From: a bacterium
GTDB taxonomy: Bacteria; CLD3; SB21
Reading direction: 5' to 3'
Assembly (NCBI GenBank): GCA_016787925.1
Contig: JAEUSK010000095.1
Span: 1-40,894 of the forward strand
DNA: 40,894 nt
Shown here: positions 1-8,774 of the stretch, in pieces
Position numbering within the stretch: position 1 is the first letter of the stretch
How the letters are laid out: every line of letters begins with the position of its first letter
Position numbers and translations under genes: made by a program
Notes under the pieces: generated by a model
The model's input: only the letters and a program-made list of their open reading frames with translations
The model's database searches: none
What the model was told of the DNA's origin: nothing

Positions 1-540
1 AATATACGGCGGAACATCCTGAGCAACGCGATAGCCTCCTCCGATGAATGCGTGTTTTCCGATTTTGACAAATTGATGCACCGGAACCAGCCCGCCGATG
101 CCCGCATGATCCTGAATTTCAATGTGTCCAGCCAGGGTAACCGAATTGGATAAGATCACATGATTTCCAATTTTGCAGTCGTGCGCGACGTGAACATAAT
201 TCATCAGTAAGCAATTTGAACCGATCACGGTCTTTCCGCTCTCGGCTGTTCCGCGGCTGATCGTAACAAATTCACGTATGACTGTCCGGTCGCCGATCTC
301 AAGTACAGAATGTTCGCCTTTAAATTTTAGGTCTTGCGGAATAGCCCCCACAACAGCGCCGTTAAATATTTTGCACTCGCTGCCGATACGCGTAAATTTC
401 TCTATCCTAACATGTGACGAGATTTCCGTTCCCGCTGCGATAGAAACATTGTCTTCAATAATAGAATAAGGCCCGATCGTGACCGACGGGTCGATCTGCG
501 AGCTGACGGAAACGATGGCTGTGGGATGTATATTGTTCAA
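1..540 (-). CDS. lpxA: Acyl-ACP--UDP-N-acetylglucosamine O-acyltransferase LpxA (3' end outside window)
   Basis: This enzyme transfers a 3-hydroxyacyl chain from ACP to UDP-GlcNAc, the first step of lipid A synthesis in the cytoplasm, so the cell should have an LPS-type outer membrane. The first 180 codons are visible; the family is about 255-265 residues long, so the C-terminal helical part lies beyond base 1. The translation opens with NNIHPTAIV and shows hexapeptide repeats of the left-handed beta helix (for example [15 protein letters not shown]). It carries the LpxA-typical stretches [38 protein letters not shown] with the expected catalytic His, and [14 protein letters not shown] chose the TTG at 540 because AAAGG stands about 8 bases upstream and an in-frame TGA lies further up. 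A TTG start is slightly unusual. FabZ/LpxC partners are not in the window. Confidence 0.93.
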   Translation of the reverse strand, partial: MNNIHPTAIVSVSSQIDPSVTIGPYSIIEDNVSIAAGTEISSHVRIEKFTRIGSECKIFNGAVVGAIPQDLKFKGEHSVLEIGDRTVIREFVTISRGTAESGKTVIGSNCLLMNYVHVAHDCKIGNHVILSNSVTLAGHIEIQDHAGIGGLVPVHQFVKIGKHAFIGGGYRVAQDVPPYI

Positions 541-575
541 CTCTCTACCTTTAAATAAATTTCAAAACAGGCAAG

Positions 576-602
576 CTTTGCGATCTTTGCGCGCTTTGCG
601 GT
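576..602. repeat. Three tandem 9-bp units, CTTTGCGNN
   Basis: CTTTGCG begins at 576, 585 and 594, exactly 9 bases apart, in the 94-base gap between lpxA and the SDR gene. The units differ only in the last two positions (AT, CG, GT). No other copy was noticed in the window. CTTTGCG-rich intergenic repeats occur in several bacterial genomes, but whether this one is dispersed cannot be judged here. Confidence 0.6.
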
Positions 603-634
603 TAATAACATAGTCAATGTGTTAGTCAACAATT

Positions 635-1357
635 TTATACTCTGCCGGGAATTTTGATAATCGAGCCGGTAACTCCTGATGATTTATCAGAAGCCAAAAA
701 CAAGAGCAATTCCGCGATTTCCTCCGCCTTAACCCACGTTGAAAAATCCGCATCCGGCATCGATTTGCGATTGGCCGCCGTATCGATGATACTTGGAACA
801 ATCGCATTGACCTGAATATTATGAATCTTGTTTTCATCCGCCATTGTTTCGGTCAGATTGATCACACCCGCTTTGGCGACGCCATAAGGCCCGGCCTTTG
901 ACCCGCCCTTTAATCCCGCAGATGCGCCGACGTTTATGATCTTACCGCTTTTTTGTGTTTTCATTATTTTCAGCACTTCGCGCGAACATAGAAATGTTGA
1001 TTTCAGATTCAGGTCAATTGTAAAATCCCATGTTTTGGTTTCGACATCCGTAATTTCAGACCAAGGATAAATACCGCCAACAAGATTAATTAAGACGTCA
1101 ATCTTTGAATATTTATTGTGGGTTTCTTTAACAAGCTCATTTACGTGTGATTCTGAGAGAACGTCGGATGGTTTAAATATCCATTTTTTGTTATCTTTCA
1201 CAGTTTGCCAGAAATCGCTTTTCTGAAATTCACCAGTTAAAGCTTTTTCGCTGTCCACACCAACTACGCTTGCCCCATGTTGGAGAAGTGTTCGTATAAC
1301 CGTTTGCCCCAGCCCGCCTAATGCGCCGGTTACGACACAAACCTTATTTTCAAGCAC
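635..1357 (-). CDS. SDR-family NAD(P)-dependent oxidoreductase with dihydropteridine-reductase-like signature
   Basis: A 240-residue classical short-chain dehydrogenase/reductase. The Rossmann glycine motif TGALGGLG is at residues 10-17, an NLVGG variant of the usual NNAG follows, a Ser lies in NVGASAG, and the catalytic YxxxK is in GPYGVAKAG. The C-terminal stretch NRKSMPDADFSTW closely resembles a stretch of eukaryotic quinonoid dihydropteridine reductase, so the substrate could be a pterin or another small carbonyl; the motif also occurs in other bacterial SDRs, so this is a hint only. The GTG start at 1357 has GGAG seven bases upstream. It is divergent from holB across a very AT-rich 110-base gap and is not obviously in an operon with lpxA. 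Confidence 0.85.
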   Translation of the reverse strand: MLENKVCVVTGALGGLGQTVIRTLLQHGASVVGVDSEKALTGEFQKSDFWQTVKDNKKWIFKPSDVLSESHVNELVKETHNKYSKIDVLINLVGGIYPWSEITDVETKTWDFTIDLNLKSTFLCSREVLKIMKTQKSGKIINVGASAGLKGGSKAGPYGVAKAGVINLTETMADENKIHNIQVNAIVPSIIDTAANRKSMPDADFSTWVKAEEIAELLLFLASDKSSGVTGSIIKIPGRV

Positions 1358-1467
1358 TTTATATCTCCTTTTTCTTTGAAGATTATTAATAATATTTTAT
1401 AATTCAAAATTATTAGTATATTAATTTGTCTTTATTTCTTACGTTTTTTCAATAAAACAGTTAAACC

Positions 1468-2601
1468 ATGCTTTCCAAAGTAATAGGCCAGGAATCGGCT
1501 AAGCGACAATTGCTCGCCGCGTTTAATCATCAACGACTTGCGCACGCCTATCTTCTTGCTGGTGAGGAGGGATTAGGGGCTGAAGAACTTGCCATTGAAA
1601 TGGCAAAATTTATCATGTGCGCCCGGCCTGACAAAACCAATTCTGAGCCTTGCCAGGCATGTTCTAATTGCAGAAAAATTTCAGCATTTCAGCATCCGGA
1701 CGTCCATTACTATTTTCCTGTTCTGAAGTCAACCGATAACTCCGAAATTCTCTCAATGTTGGAGGATAAATCGCAGGAATTATATTTCAAGGTCAAGATT
1801 GCCGGTGGAAGTCTTCATATTGGCGATCAGGATAATCCGGAAAAGAATTCAATCCGCGGATTATTACGCGAAATTGGCCTGCGCTCCTATGAGGGAAATA
1901 TAAAGGTCTTTATTGTTACGTTCGTTGAAGAGATGAATCAGGAATCGGCGAATGCATTACTTAAGATCCTGGAAGAGCCGCCACCAAATACGCTTTATTT
2001 TCTTACCACGGGATATTTGCAGACATTGCTTCCAACCATTGTTTCCAGGTGCCAATTGGTCAAACTTTTTAAAATCAAATCTGAAATAATTGAATCCGCT
2101 TTGCGTATAAAAAATCATGTGCAAATCGAAGAATCACGAATCATTGCAAAGCTAGCGGACGGAAATTATGCCGCCGCTCTTCAGCTTTTGTCCGGTGATT
2201 TTAAAAATAAGCGCGAATTGATGATTGGCTTTTTGCTCGGAATTGTAGCAGCCAGGCCATCTTCAATTATTGAAGCCGTCGACACGCTTCTTTCAGAAAA
2301 CAAGAAAGATAAAGCGCTGGTAATCGATGTTTTGAATATCATGGCCACATGGTTCCAGGATGCGTTTTATGTAAATAATCTGCGAAGTCATTCAGAACTT
2401 TTGGAAACTCTTGTTATCAATCACGATAAAATCGACCGCGTTGAAAAATTCACTGTCAATTTCCCCAGTGCAAACCTGGATTCAGCAGTAAATGAGATAG
2501 AAAAAGCTGTTGACCTTATTTCGCGAAATGTCTATCTTAATTTGATCTTGATTAATTTGGGTTTAAACCTGAGAAAAATCATTTTTCATCCAAGAAACTG
2601 A
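1468..2601 (+). CDS. holB: DNA polymerase III delta-prime subunit
   Basis: Clamp-loader subunit that helps load the sliding clamp during replication. The 377-residue protein starts with VIGQESAKRQL and HAYLLAG, followed by a four-Cys zinc module (CARP...CQACSNC, residues 52-68), the segment MNQESANALLKILEEPP and the SRC motif (TIVSRCQ) that reaches the neighbouring ATP site. The P-loop position reads GEEGLGAEE and lacks the invariant Lys, so this subunit probably does not hydrolyse ATP, as in E. coli delta-prime. Its C-terminal half is a helical collar domain. The next gene is ricT, a holB-ricT order also known from Bacillus, which supports both calls. No clear Shine-Dalgarno precedes the ATG. 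Confidence 0.93.
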   Translation: MLSKVIGQESAKRQLLAAFNHQRLAHAYLLAGEEGLGAEELAIEMAKFIMCARPDKTNSEPCQACSNCRKISAFQHPDVHYYFPVLKSTDNSEILSMLEDKSQELYFKVKIAGGSLHIGDQDNPEKNSIRGLLREIGLRSYEGNIKVFIVTFVEEMNQESANALLKILEEPPPNTLYFLTTGYLQTLLPTIVSRCQLVKLFKIKSEIIESALRIKNHVQIEESRIIAKLADGNYAAALQLLSGDFKNKRELMIGFLLGIVAARPSSIIEAVDTLLSENKKDKALVIDVLNIMATWFQDAFYVNNLRSHSELLETLVINHDKIDRVEKFTVNFPSANLDSAVNEIEKAVDLISRNVYLNLILINLGLNLRKIIFHPRN

Positions 2602-2625
2602 CGACTTATGAGAGATTTTTAATAT

Positions 2626-3603
2626 ATGACCAACCCCATACAAGTTGAATTTAAGGCTCTGCGCAAAGAATATTTTGATAACAAACATAATCTGAACATA
2701 AAACTCGGCGAGCACGTTGTTGTACAGGCTGAATCCGGCGTTGATCTCGGAAAGATATGCCTGACCCCTGAAAAAATTCCAATTCATGAAGTCGAAGGCC
2801 GGGAATTACGGGCATTTGTCCGCGTTGCCAATCCAGATGAAATTGCCCGACTCAGTGAAAATAGGAATGAAGAAGAAAGAGCAAAGTCGGTAGTTAAACA
2901 AAAGATCGGCGAGCATGGACTAAAGATGAAATTAGTCGATGCAGAATACCAGTTTGACCGTAAGCGCCTTGTCTTCTTTTTTACTGCAGACAAACGCGTC
3001 GATTTTAGAAATTTGGTGCGCGATCTTGCCGGTCTTTTTAAGACACGAATCGAACTCCGCCAGATCGGAGTTCGTGATGAAGCAAAACGCGTTAGCGGCT
3101 ACGGCCCTTGTGGGAAAGAACTTTGCTGTTCTTCGCATTTGACTGAATTTAAACCCATCACAACCGACTTTGCCAAAGATCAGGGGTTGCAGCTTAATCC
3201 TACAAAATTGACGGGCCTCTGTGGCCGTTTAAAATGCTGCCTTGCTTACGAACGCGATTTTTATGTCAATACTTTATCAAAATTTCCGGGGGTCGGTGCG
3301 CCTATAAAAACGTCCAAAGGCGCCGGTGAGATCAAGCATATTGATATTATAGGAAACAAAATTTTTGTGCATCATCATAAGGACGATGAATGGGAAACTC
3401 TGACCCTGGAAGATGTGGCCAAGATACTTGGAATTAACCTCGATGATATTGGCGGATGTTCTGTCAATGGAGACGGTTGCAGTTCAGGAAAATGCAGCAC
3501 ACATGACAAAGTAGAAGATGGAGAAATGCAAAATCCTCTGAAAGATTTTATGGAAAAGGATCCTTATTTCGACAATCACAACTTCCCGAGACCAAAGAAC
3601 TGA
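2626..3603 (+). CDS. ricT: RicT/YaaT-like PSP1 domain protein
   Basis: A 325-residue PSP1-domain protein of the RicT (YaaT) family. In Bacillus subtilis RicT works with RicA and RicF in an Fe-S-containing complex that promotes RNA maturation by RNase Y; its role in FCB bacteria is not known. The diagnostic core is present: GYGPCGKELCC, then TGLCGRLKCCLAYE, giving the family's conserved cysteines. The C-terminus adds a second Cys cluster (CSVNGDGCSSGKC, near residues 284-296) before a low-complexity acidic tail. The gene begins 24 bases after holB and probably shares its transcript. RicA and RicF are not seen in the window. Confidence 0.88.
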   Translation: MTNPIQVEFKALRKEYFDNKHNLNIKLGEHVVVQAESGVDLGKICLTPEKIPIHEVEGRELRAFVRVANPDEIARLSENRNEEERAKSVVKQKIGEHGLKMKLVDAEYQFDRKRLVFFFTADKRVDFRNLVRDLAGLFKTRIELRQIGVRDEAKRVSGYGPCGKELCCSSHLTEFKPITTDFAKDQGLQLNPTKLTGLCGRLKCCLAYERDFYVNTLSKFPGVGAPIKTSKGAGEIKHIDIIGNKIFVHHHKDDEWETLTLEDVAKILGINLDDIGGCSVNGDGCSSGKCSTHDKVEDGEMQNPLKDFMEKDPYFDNHNFPRPKN

Positions 3604-3639
3604 TAAATCTCTTTTCGTTAGAATCAAGAGGAGTTAGAA

Positions 3640-4542
3640 ATGATATTTACGCTTCTTGGAACCCGTGGATCTCGCCCTATTCTGACTTATGAACAGGTTA
3701 AATATGGCGGAAACACGACTGCTTTCAAAATCTCGATCGACGGAATGAATCCGATCTATGTAGACGGGGGTACAGGTATCTTTCGTGAAGGCGTCGCTAT
3801 CACAAAAGCAAATACCCGAGGACTTCATGCGCATTTTCTAATTACGCACACGCACTGGGATCATATTCTTGCTTTTCCGTTTTTCGCGCCGCTTTTCATG
3901 CCCGGAACTAAACTCACGATCATGGGCCCTCGATCTGAAAAATACGATATAAAATCGCTTTTCGAACATCAACACAATAAGGGTCTCATTCCCATTCCGT
4001 TTGAAATTTTCAAAGAAAGAATCGATTTCAAAGAGTTGTATCCTAATGAAGAATTTATGATAGAAAAAGCAACCATCAAAACAGTGGAACTTAATCATCA
4101 AGGATTGACATTGGGGTACAGGATAGAACACGGCGGAAAGTCTATTTGTATCATCACTGACCACGCGCCTATTGAAAACAACCATCTGGGGGTTTTAATG
4201 AAAGGATGGAAAAAAGACGACTTTACTGCTAAGGAAAAAATTTTCTATGATACATTAGTTCGATTTGTAAAAGACGCCGATTTAATGATGCATGATACGC
4301 ATTTTACGAAAGAAGGAATCAAAGGAAAAGAAAATTGGGGGCATTCGTCTCCTGAAATGGCCGTAGATCTGGCGTTAAAAGCTAATGTCAAAAAAGTAGT
4401 TCTTGGGCATCATGCACCCGAAGATAAGGACAACGACGTTGAAATTAAGATTAAATCGGCCAGAGACTATTTGAAATCCATCGGTAAGTCAAACTCGGTT
4501 GAAGTTGTCGCCTTGAGTGAAGGAGATGAAATATGCCTTTAG
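3640..4542 (+). CDS. MBL-fold metallo-hydrolase (first of a tandem pair)
   Basis: A 300-residue cytoplasmic metallo-beta-lactamase-fold enzyme without a signal peptide. It starts with the strand FTLLGTRGSRP and a YGGNT turn, then the metal-binding motif THTHWDH near residue 70. Further ligands are likely in LNHQG, ITDHAP, MMHDTHFT and the terminal GHHAPE. This layout resembles PhnP-, RNase Z- and phosphodiesterase-like MBL proteins; the substrate cannot be inferred. AGGAG lies about 9 bases before the ATG. Its end overlaps the next MBL gene by 10 bases, implying coupled translation. Confidence 0.85.
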   Translation: MIFTLLGTRGSRPILTYEQVKYGGNTTAFKISIDGMNPIYVDGGTGIFREGVAITKANTRGLHAHFLITHTHWDHILAFPFFAPLFMPGTKLTIMGPRSEKYDIKSLFEHQHNKGLIPIPFEIFKERIDFKELYPNEEFMIEKATIKTVELNHQGLTLGYRIEHGGKSICIITDHAPIENNHLGVLMKGWKKDDFTAKEKIFYDTLVRFVKDADLMMHDTHFTKEGIKGKENWGHSSPEMAVDLALKANVKKVVLGHHAPEDKDNDVEIKIKSARDYLKSIGKSNSVEVVALSEGDEICL

Positions 4543-5345
4543 ATGTTGTGTTTTACGGTACGCGCGGATCCATCAGCGCTCCGCACGAAGACATATTAAG
4601 ATACGGATCACTCACATCCTGTGTTGTCATCAAAAGCGGTGATCGTAGCGTTGTCATAGACGCCGGTTTTGGAATTGGCTTTTATTCTGACCACCTCGCT
4701 AACAAAATGGGAAACTTTCATGTCCTTATTTCTCACTTTCATTGGGATCATATACAAGGTCTGAATTATTTCGGCCCTGTCCACCATCCGAAAAGTACCA
4801 ATAATTTTTATTCGCCGTTTAAAGTCGAGCAGCTGCAGGAAGTCATGGATATTTATTTTGACGGTTCCTACGGCCCTTTTAACGGATGGGAAGCTCTGAA
4901 TTCCAAATTTGAATTTCATAAACTTACCGGCGACATTAAGATTAATGGATTTACTGTTTCAATGATACCACTCAATCATACCGATCCGTGTTATGCTTAT
5001 AAAATCAGTGACGGAAATTCATCCGTTGTATATGCAAGCGATCACGAAGCCATTAATAATCAGGTCAACCGTGATTTTATCGACTGGGCAAAAGGTTGCG
5101 ATATTCTGATTCACGACGCCATGTATGAAGATAATGAATACGAACATAAGATCGGTTGGGGTCACAGCACATTTGATATGGCTTGTGAAAACGCAAGAAA
5201 AATTGAGGCAAAAAAGCTGCTTCTTACGCATCACGAGCCCCTGCGGTCGGACAAAGACCTCGATCGAATTGAGTCGGAACTAAAGAAGAAATATCCGGGC
5301 CTTGATCTAGTTTGTGCGCAGCAGGTTATTACATACTCTTCATAG
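4533..5345 (+). CDS. MBL-fold metallo-hydrolase (second of a tandem pair)
   Basis: A 270-residue relative of the preceding gene, probably an old tandem duplicate. It shares the opening VVFYGTRGSIS, an SHFHWDH metal motif, the SDHEA and LIHDAMYED segments and a final LTHHEP, and so appears to keep the metal ligands. The start ATG lies inside the last codons of the upstream gene, with GAAGGAG about 7 bases before it. Divergence between the pair suggests different substrates or a heteromeric enzyme; both are inferences. A 99-base gap follows before the preferred metG start. Confidence 0.84.
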   Translation: MPLDVVFYGTRGSISAPHEDILRYGSLTSCVVIKSGDRSVVIDAGFGIGFYSDHLANKMGNFHVLISHFHWDHIQGLNYFGPVHHPKSTNNFYSPFKVEQLQEVMDIYFDGSYGPFNGWEALNSKFEFHKLTGDIKINGFTVSMIPLNHTDPCYAYKISDGNSSVVYASDHEAINNQVNRDFIDWAKGCDILIHDAMYEDNEYEHKIGWGHSTFDMACENARKIEAKKLLLTHHEPLRSDKDLDRIESELKKKYPGLDLVCAQQVITYSS

Positions 5346-5444
5346 GCTCCTTCACGTTACCCGCCGTTATTTGTTTTTTTATCTGATCTTGTGCATATTA
5401 TACATTCATCAACTATATTTTATTCTGATCAAAACGGAGTTGTA

Positions 5445-7547
5445 TTGAAAAAGGATTTCAAGCGAATATTGGTTACCAGCGCACTGCCATATGCCAATGG
5501 CCCAAGTCACATAGGCCGCCTTACCGGTGCTTATTTGCCTGCGGATATTTATGTGCGTTATCAGCGAATGATGAAACGGGACGTTGTTTATATCTGTGGA
5601 AGTGATGAGCATGGGGTTCCGATTACTATTCAGGCTGAAAAAGAAGGCGTTACGCCGCAACAACTTGTGGATCGATACAATGCGATGATTCAAGATGAGT
5701 TTTTTAAAATGGGAATCAGTTTTGACCACTATTCCCGTACATCCAGCTTAATTCATCGCGAAACAGCTCAAGAGTTTTTTTTAGATCTTTTGGGAAAAGC
5801 CATACTCCGAAAGAAACCGGAAATGCAATGGTATGATGAAGCGGCGAAGATGTACTTGTCCGATCGTTATGTTGAGGGAACGTGTCCCATCTGTCAAAAC
5901 GCAGATGCCCGTGGCGATCAATGCGAAAAATGCGGAACTTATCTCAATCAGATGCAGTTGATAAATCCCCGCAGCAAAGTTTCTGGCTCAACGCCGGTTG
6001 CAAAAGAAACAACCCACTGGTATATGCCCTTGGGCGATTTTCAACCGGAATTGGAAAAATGGATTGAGAGTAAAACCCATTGGAAAGACAATGTCATTAA
6101 TTACTGCAAAGGTTGGTTTACTCAAAAACTGGCCGATCGCGCCATTACGCGTGATCTTGACTGGGGAGTTCCTCTTCCCAAACAAGACAATAATAGAAAA
6201 CCGATTGAAGGAGTTGATGGAAAAGTATTATACGTCTGGTTTGAAGCGGTTCTTGGCTATATATCTTCAACAAAGGAATGGGCACAAAAGATCGGTAACC
6301 CAGGTAAATGGAAAGAATATTGGCAGCAGGATGATACTAAATTGGTTCATTTCATCGGAAAAGATAATATTGTTTTCCACGCGATCATGTTTCCTGCAAT
6401 CATGATGGCATACAACAAAAATAAAAGCGTCGATCGCTTTGTTTTGGTCAGCGAAATCCCTGCATGCGAATTTTTAAATCTCGAAGGTGCAAAACTTTCG
6501 ACAAGCCGAAATTATGCAGTCTGGGTCAAAGATTATTTGGAAAAATTTCCTCCGGACCCGTTGCGATATACATTGACATCCAATTTACCGGAAAACAAGG
6601 ATTCAGATTTTTCCTGGAAAGATTTCCAAGCGAAAAATAATAATGAACTTGCTGATATTTTGGGAAATTTTGTAAATCGTAGTTTAGCATTTACTATCAA
6701 AAATTTTGATGGCAGGGTTCCCGCTCCAGGCGCATTTAGCGTAATGGACAATGATATGTTGAACGAGATTCACCGGGCGCAGATTGAGGTTGGTGAATGC
6801 ATTGAAAATTTCAAGTTCCGGGACGCGTGCCGCCGGTTCATGGATCTGGCGCGTAATGCGAACAAATACTTCAATGACAGCGAGCCGTGGAAAACATTAA
6901 AATCGGATCGTGCAAAATGTCAGAATACTCTTTATGTAAGTGTTCAGGTTGTAAAGGCGTTGGCTGTGATCATGCATCCGTTTATGCCGTTTACATCGGA
7001 AAAAGCCTGGAAAATGCTTAACATGAAAGAACAGGTTGTTGGTCAAAATTGGAATCAAGTTTCAGAAAATAGAGTTTCAGCCGGACATATCTTAGGTGAT
7101 GTAGAAATTCTCTTTACAAAAATTGAGGATGACATGATATTAAGAGAAACCAATGCTCTAAATCAGATTACAGAAAACAAGGAATCTGATGGATCAAAGC
7201 CATCAAAAATGCAGCCGTTATCAAACCCTATTGCCATTGATGATTTTACTAAAGTGGATATGCGCTCTGCAACGGTTCTACAGTGCGAAAAGATCGATGG
7301 AACTTCCAAATTGCTGAAATTGCAGCTTGATCTTGGCGGCGAAAAGAGGCAAGTGGTTTCCGGACTGGCGGAGTACTATAAGCCAGATGAGTTAATCGGT
7401 AAGCAAGTGATCGTTGTTGCTAATCTGAAACCTGCAAAAATTCGCGGTGTCGAATCTAATGGGATGATATTAACGGTTGGTGACGGACAAAACGTAAAAA
7501 TATTAGTGCCCGAAAACCTCATTGCATCCGGAGCGAAAGTCAGCTAA
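5445..7547 (+). CDS. metG: Methionine--tRNA ligase
   Basis: Charges tRNA-Met with methionine. Class I core: KRILVTSALPYANGPSHIG with the HIGH-equivalent HIG, a zinc module CPIC...CEKC, and the KMSKS loop written as KLSTS (LEGAKLSTSRN). After the anticodon-binding helical domain and a Ser/Lys-rich linker comes a C-terminal TRBP111/EMAP-like tRNA-binding domain (IDDFTKVDMRSATV to VESNGMIL), which usually dimerises the enzyme. The frame is open from a GTG at 5391, but I prefer the TTG at 5445: it has GGAG five bases upstream and places KKDFKRILVTSALPYANG at the N-terminus as in relatives. This gives 700 residues. KLSTS is common in bacteroidete-type MetG. Confidence 0.93.
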   Translation: MKKDFKRILVTSALPYANGPSHIGRLTGAYLPADIYVRYQRMMKRDVVYICGSDEHGVPITIQAEKEGVTPQQLVDRYNAMIQDEFFKMGISFDHYSRTSSLIHRETAQEFFLDLLGKAILRKKPEMQWYDEAAKMYLSDRYVEGTCPICQNADARGDQCEKCGTYLNQMQLINPRSKVSGSTPVAKETTHWYMPLGDFQPELEKWIESKTHWKDNVINYCKGWFTQKLADRAITRDLDWGVPLPKQDNNRKPIEGVDGKVLYVWFEAVLGYISSTKEWAQKIGNPGKWKEYWQQDDTKLVHFIGKDNIVFHAIMFPAIMMAYNKNKSVDRFVLVSEIPACEFLNLEGAKLSTSRNYAVWVKDYLEKFPPDPLRYTLTSNLPENKDSDFSWKDFQAKNNNELADILGNFVNRSLAFTIKNFDGRVPAPGAFSVMDNDMLNEIHRAQIEVGECIENFKFRDACRRFMDLARNANKYFNDSEPWKTLKSDRAKCQNTLYVSVQVVKALAVIMHPFMPFTSEKAWKMLNMKEQVVGQNWNQVSENRVSAGHILGDVEILFTKIEDDMILRETNALNQITENKESDGSKPSKMQPLSNPIAIDDFTKVDMRSATVLQCEKIDGTSKLLKLQLDLGGEKRQVVSGLAEYYKPDELIGKQVIVVANLKPAKIRGVESNGMILTVGDGQNVKILVPENLIASGAKVS

Positions 7548-7562
7548 ACTATAACATACTTT

Positions 7563-8678
7563 ATGGGAATTGATCGAACAAAGATCTTAGTCGTGGAAGA
7601 CGATTTTCAAAATCGTCAACTCATTAATATTTATCTGAGCCGTTCCGGATATGAAGTAGTGTCTGCCATTAATGGAACAGCGGCTCTGGACAAACTGCAA
7701 GATTATACGCCCGATCTAATCATAAGCGATATTGCAATGCCCTTTATGGATGGTTTTGAGCTTTATGATAAAGTCAAAGGCTTTCCACACCTTAGATCGG
7801 TTCCTTTTATTTTCTTAACAGCATATTCAGACACCGAAAAAAGGCGGCACAGTAAGGAAATCGGATCCGACGACTTTCTGACCAAACCGATCGAGCAGGA
7901 AGAGCTCCTCGCATCTATTCGCGGCAAGCTCAAGCGCGTCAATGAGATTAAAACTTCTACTCAAACCGAAATACTAAATCAAGTCGATCAATTGAAGCGT
8001 GAAATTCTGTCAACTATAACACACGAAGTCAATACTCCCCTTTTTATTATTAAATTGACTTCAAATCTGTTGCTTGACGAAAAAATGGATTTTCAACAGG
8101 ACGAGCTTCAGGAGTTGTTACTGCGGATCAAACGTAGCGGTGAACGCCTTGATTCTCTACTAAGAGATTTTTTGATAACTGTTCGTGTTGCGACCGGTGA
8201 AGCAAAAAATGAGTTTGAAAAAACAAAACAAGATGTGGACCTAAATTTTATTATACAACACCTCTTGCCTAGATTCGATAACGAAGCTAAAACAAGAAAT
8301 ATTAGTATTACGTCTCATTTTGCTCCTAATATGCCGTCGCTCAAGCTGGACGTGGATCAAATTGCAGACGTAATAGAACGCTTGATCGGCAACGCGATTA
8401 AGTTCAACAAAGAAAACGGTTTTGTAAAAATTAACACATTTCATGATGAGGAAAAAATTGTAATTATTATCGAGGATTCAGGAATTGGAATTTCTGCTGA
8501 TAATATTCCTCTTATTTTTAATAAATTTTTTCAGGTTAATCGCGGCGAAATGGAACAACAGGGCGCCGGTCTCGGTTTAAATATTGCCCGTGATCTTACG
8601 CGAATAAATGGCGGCGAGATATCTGTCTTGAGCGAAGAAGGGGTTGGCAGCAAGTTCATCTTGACATTTCAGATTTAG
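7563..8678 (+). CDS. Receiver-histidine kinase protein without a sensor domain
   Basis: A 371-residue soluble signalling protein. Residues 1-125 are a receiver domain (ILVVEDD, phosphoacceptor Asp56 in IISDIAMP, Thr in FLTAY, Lys in DFLTKPI). A short helix leads to a HisKA dimerisation domain with His154 in THEVNTPL, then a HATPase domain with the N box (IGNAIKFNKENG), DSGIGI and GAGLGLNIA. There is no transmembrane segment, PAS or GAF domain, so input must come from phosphorylation of the receiver or from a partner. It begins 15 bases after metG without a clear Shine-Dalgarno. The output regulator is not recognisable nearby. Confidence 0.9.
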   Translation: MGIDRTKILVVEDDFQNRQLINIYLSRSGYEVVSAINGTAALDKLQDYTPDLIISDIAMPFMDGFELYDKVKGFPHLRSVPFIFLTAYSDTEKRRHSKEIGSDDFLTKPIEQEELLASIRGKLKRVNEIKTSTQTEILNQVDQLKREILSTITHEVNTPLFIIKLTSNLLLDEKMDFQQDELQELLLRIKRSGERLDSLLRDFLITVRVATGEAKNEFEKTKQDVDLNFIIQHLLPRFDNEAKTRNISITSHFAPNMPSLKLDVDQIADVIERLIGNAIKFNKENGFVKINTFHDEEKIVIIIEDSGIGISADNIPLIFNKFFQVNRGEMEQQGAGLGLNIARDLTRINGGEISVLSEEGVGSKFILTFQI

Positions 8679-8714
8679 AATCCTTTTTCTCCAACTTAGT
8701 CTTTTCGATACTAG

Positions 8715-8742
8715 TTGTTACTGTTTTTTTAACCGATATAGT
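8715..8742 (+). promoter_or_regulatory. Candidate sigma-70-like promoter for the YdjM-like gene
   Basis: TTGTTA at 8715-8720 and TATAGT at 8737-8742, separated by 16 bases, lie 32 bases before the next ATG in a 96-base gap. This is pattern matching only in AT-rich DNA. Confidence 0.3.
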
Positions 8743-8774
8743 TGTTTTCTGTTTTTGACTCTATGGAGTAGTCA

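Noticed and set aside
1382-1393. ATTATTAATAAT palindrome between the SDR gene and holB
   Set aside because: The gap is almost pure A/T, where such palindromes are expected by chance.
5391-5444. Upstream GTG start for metG, adding 18 residues
   Set aside because: The extra residues do not resemble MetG N-termini, and the TTG at 5445 has a well-spaced GGAG.
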